Shown here piece after piece: positions 60,735 through 64,000 of a stretch of 64,000 bases of DNA; position 1 is the stretch's first letter, and every line of letters starts with the position of its first letter. Where the stretch lies: the NCBI GenBank assembly GCA_008638375.1, contig CM018051.1:13508369-13572368 (forward strand), written 5' to 3'. The notes beneath the pieces are model-generated. The model made no database searches, had not been told where the DNA came from, and worked only from the letters and a program-made list of their open reading frames with translations. Source of the DNA: Nyssa sinensis. Lineage: Eukaryota; Streptophyta; Magnoliopsida; Cornales; Nyssaceae. Position numbers and translations under genes: made by a program.

Positions 60735-60960
60735 TCAGATTTTGTATCACGTACGAAAGTTGACCACAATGTATTCCTTTCTAAAATCAAGGATTGTAAT
60801 CTCACAGGGATTCCTTCCTAAAATACAATATTGTAATCTCACAAGGATTCTTTTCTAAAATTAAGGATTGTAATTTCATACATACATGTAAAGTATATTT
60901 TGTAAATTCTTTATCTATTGAGTAAAAAAGTAAAGCCTAAGATCAACTTGGGGTCTTAGA
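60735..60960 (+). repeat. Copia LTR-like segment with three short tandem units
   Basis: Three units of about 45 bases, each with TCTAAAAT-like text, then GGATTGTAATCTCACA, beginning near 60777, 60822 and 60865. Then ATGTAAAGTATATTTTGTAA and TATTGAGTAAAAAAGTAA, typical of Copia LTR 3' parts. PBS and gag are missing after it. Confidence 0.45.
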
Positions 60961-61059
60961 CTTTTCCCAAACTTATCTTAACATTCTTGAGTATCTTCTA
61001 TTCTTCTTCCTTATTTCTCTTGAGATATCTTTCCTTTATTTTTCTGACTGGTATTCTCT

Positions 61060-64000
61060 TACTGGTATCCTGACAGTGGTGCAACAGCCCACGTGACTCG
61101 TGAAGTGGGTAATTTTTCTCATAAACAACCCTATCATGGTGATAGTGGTGTTCTGGTAGGTAACAAGTCTACCATCCCTATTTTTCATGTTGGTTCTATT
61201 TCTCTTTCTCACAATATCAATCTCAATAATGCCTTTTTGGTTCCACATATTCATAAAAATCTAATCTCTGTTAGTCAGTTTACTAAGGATAACAATTGTT
61301 CTTTTATTTTTTTTCTAAATGGCTTTGTTATTCAAAAGCAGGGAATAGGGAGAGTGTTGGGGACAAGCCGTAGAGGTTCTAATCTTCACGTGTTGGATCG
61401 TTCCCATCAAGCCCTTTATTCAAGCCCTCTTTCATCAGTCAATGCTACTTCTACAGTTTAACATAGTCATCGTGATCATATATCTTTTAGTGTTATTAAT
61501 GTTTTAAATAAGAATGGGCTCATTACTTTAACTGATTCTGTTAAGCCTAATAAACCTGTTTGTTCTAGTTGTCAAATAGGTAAAATCCATAAACTTTCTT
61601 TTGATTTAAATAATAAATGAAGTCTTTGTCCTCTTGACATAATCCATGTGGATGTTTGGGGACCCTCCCCTTTTATTTCACCTCTTGATTTTTGTTATTA
61701 TATTGTGTTCATTGATGACTTTAGTTGTTACACTTGGTTTTATCCTATGAAATGCAAATCTGACTTTTTCTCTATTTTCATTCAATTTAAATAAAATGGT
61801 AGAAAATCAATTTGAGAAAAAAATTAAAGTTTTTCAATGTGATGGTGCTCGTGAGTTCTCTAGTATCAATTTCTTCTCACATTTGTCTAATTGTAGTATC
61901 TTTAAACATGTTTCATGTCCTTATACTCAAGCTCAAAATGGTAGAGCTGAATGAAAACACTACCACATTACTGAAATCACTCTTACCTTATTATTCCACA
62001 GTCACACTCCCTCTTCTCTTTAGGTTGAATCCTTTTATACCGTAATTTACATCATCAATTGTCTTCTTACTGCTGTCCTCCAGCATCGCTCTCCCTATCA
62101 ACTACTATGGTAAGGCTCTTAAGTTCTCTATGTTTCGTACTTTTGGATGTTTTTGTTTTCCATTCCTTCATGATTATGCTTCCCATAAACTTGCCCCTTA
62201 AAGTCCCTTGTGCTTTCATTGGTTATAGCTTTATGCATAAAAGTTTTCCTTACTTAGATTGATCCACTAGAAAAGTTTACATTTCTCATCATGTTGCATT
62301 TGATGAGTCAATTTTTTCCTTTTTTTTACCTCCTTTATCCTTTACACCTTGTATCCTTAGTAGATTTCTTGACCTACCAGGCCATCACTTCTATCACGAA
62401 TTACTCATCTCCTACCATATTCACGCTCTCATTCATCCTAAGGATGATCTTTATGTGCTTACCATACCTACACATTTGTCTTCTATCACACAAACACATT
62501 CTCTATGGTAAGGCTCCTAAGCTCTCTATGTTTCGTACTTTTGGATGTCTATGTTTCCCATACCTCCATAACTATGCTTCCCATAAACTTGCCCCTTGAA
62601 ATGTCCCTTGTGTTTTCATTGGTTATAACTCTATGCATAAAGGTTTTCGTTGCCTAGATCAATCCACTGAAAGAGTTTACATCTCTCGTCATGTTGTATT
62701 TTATGAGTCAATTTTTCTTTTTTTTACCTTCTCTTATCCTTCACACTTTGTATTGTTAGCAGATTTCTTGACCTATCAAAACATCACTCCTATCATTGAT
62801 TACTCATCTCTTACCATATCCACAACTCACATTCCTTCTGAGGATGGTCTTTATGTGCTTACCATACCTACACATTTACATTCTATCACACAAACACATT
62901 CTCTTCCATCCCCACATTCTTCCATTGAGACTCTCACCTCATTAACTTGCTTAGAACCCATAACAAGACCTCCTCTCCATCCCGATCTCTCTTTTATCCC
63001 TAGTGGCTCCCTTATCATTGACCTACCTCTTTCACAACACCAACCTTCAGGTTTCTTTCTCATAATGGTAGCCTTCATTATTTCACCACCCGTGATCGAT
63101 TGCCTCTCTGCCACCTTTCAGTGTACAATTATAGCACCACAGCCTTCTTTACCACCCTTCTTTCCACTTTTCAACCTCATAGCTACAAGTCTACTATCAA
63201 ACATACACATTGGCATGTTGCCATGGATGAAGAGATTTACGCGCTCAAGCATAATCACACTTGGACTCTTACTCCTTTCACCTAAGGTATGAATGTTGTT
63301 GGGTGTAAATGGGTCTTCAAAACAAAGTTAAAGTCAAATGGTTCCATTGATCGGTACAAGGCTCGTCTTATGGCCAAAAGTTATTCTCAACTACCAAGCA
63401 TTTATTTTGATGAGACATTCAGCTCTATAGTCAAACCTGCTACCATTCGTCTTATCCTATCACTGACTTGTGTCAATACGTGGGACATCTAACAATTAGA
63501 TGTTAAGAATGCTTTCTTTTATGGTGATCTACAAGAGAAGGTTTATATGTCTTAACCCTTTGCGTATGAAGATCCTTACTTCCTTCATCATGTTTGTCGA
63601 CTTCAAAAAGCCTTATATGGCCTAAAACAAGCACCCTATACTTGGTTTGAGAAATTCAGTAGTCATCTTCTACAATTGGGATTTTGTTATAGTCAATCTG
63701 ATTCCTCTATGTTTATACAGATTATTTTCACTGGTACTCTGGTTCTTTTAGTGTACGTTGATGATATCATACTTACAAGCAGTTCATCTACTTTGATCTC
63801 CACTCTTATTGATGATCTCAGTTCTGTCTTTGCAATGAAAGACTTAGGTCCTCTTAATTATTTCTTAGGCATTGAAGTTGTAAGTCATGATGATGGTCTT
63901 TTTCTCACACAATCAAAATATGCCTTGGATCTCCTCTCGCGCTCTCAAATAGAGGGTGCTAAGCTTATTTCCTTTCCAATGATTATTGGTCAAAAGTTGA
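61060..64000 (+). pseudogene. Copia pol relic (protease to reverse transcriptase), runs off right edge
   Basis: Protease: WYPDSGATAHVT (frame broken just after). Pre-integrase and integrase: LDIIHVDVWGPSPF near 61637, VFIDDFSCYTWFYPM, then a decayed second half. The linker is duplicated. Reverse transcriptase: [71 protein letters not shown] (YVDD active site kept), MKDLGPLNYFLGIEV. Many stops, including TAA or TGA inside QLDVKNAF and VYMS contexts. gag is absent, so a deletion joined LTR-like sequence to protease. RNase H and the 3' LTR lie beyond the window. Confidence 0.85.
62106..62904. repeat. 398-bp tandem duplication inside the Copia relic
   Basis: Copy 1 62106-62503 and copy 2 62504-62904 each run from TATGGTAAGGCTC through TCTATGTTTCGTACTTTTGG to CACAAACACATTCTCT. 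The duplicated text is the end of the integrase (KLSMFRTFGC-type) plus linker. Confidence 0.85.

Noticed and set aside
1..64000. Search for tRNA genes, rRNA, snRNA, CRISPR arrays and bacterial-type operons
   Set aside because: Only SINE-type tRNA-like heads were found. Tandem repeats have no spacer-repeat regularity, and the sequence is plainly plant nuclear.

Overview
The window is plant nuclear DNA from a eudicot. It is AT-rich, its genes are split by spliceosomal introns, and it is dense in LTR retrotransposons, LINE and SINE relics and microsatellites. Species cannot be fixed from sequence alone; a woody eudicot is a low-confidence guess.

Positions 1-26000 hold the two real host genes, both on the + strand. 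The first is the 3' part of a pentatricopeptide-repeat gene resembling Arabidopsis EMB2654 (At2g41720): seven visible exons, ending at 10367. The second is a complete AP2-family transcription factor resembling At2g41710: nine exons, 12112-25172, 432 codons plus stop. Its intron 1 is about 9.7 kb, and one exon is a 9-base microexon. The consecutive Arabidopsis locus numbers suggest conserved microsynteny. The introns of both genes have been enlarged by LINE and SINE relics, a probable terminal-inverted-repeat transposon and several local tandem duplications.

Positions 26000-39800 are repeat territory. They hold an inverted repeat, tandem arrays, a decayed plant-mobile-domain relic, a 3'-truncated Sirevirus-like Copia element on the - strand (29684-33693) with its 5' LTR and primer-binding site, a field of GTGAAATTTCAC palindromes, a tandem MITE pair and a hairpin-rich tandem repeat.

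At 39850-40346 lies a well-preserved TIR-domain exon of a TIR-NBS-LRR type resistance gene. Its putative first intron (or 3' flank) contains a full-length Ty3/Gypsy Tat-like retrotransposon, 40518-50795. That element has 604-bp LTRs, an ACACC target duplication, a PBS and PPT, and decayed gag-pol on the - strand. Between pol and the 3' LTR it carries an additional ORF on the opposite (+) strand, apparently split by two introns, with a Transposase_28-like domain and a coiled coil. No NB-ARC or LRR exon is seen downstream inside the window.

Positions 50800-64000 are AT-rich spacer with SINE relics, followed by a second, older Tat remnant. Its LTR-like segment and antisense ORF (56677-59330) share the exon-intron layout of the first copy. 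Then come a tRNA-derived SINE, duplicated RTE-type LINE relics, and a decayed Copia element on the + strand running off the right edge with an internal 398-bp tandem duplication.

The most interesting feature is the antisense spliced ORF, conserved between two diverged Tat-lineage copies. Second is a short-hairpin repeat family found at three separate places.
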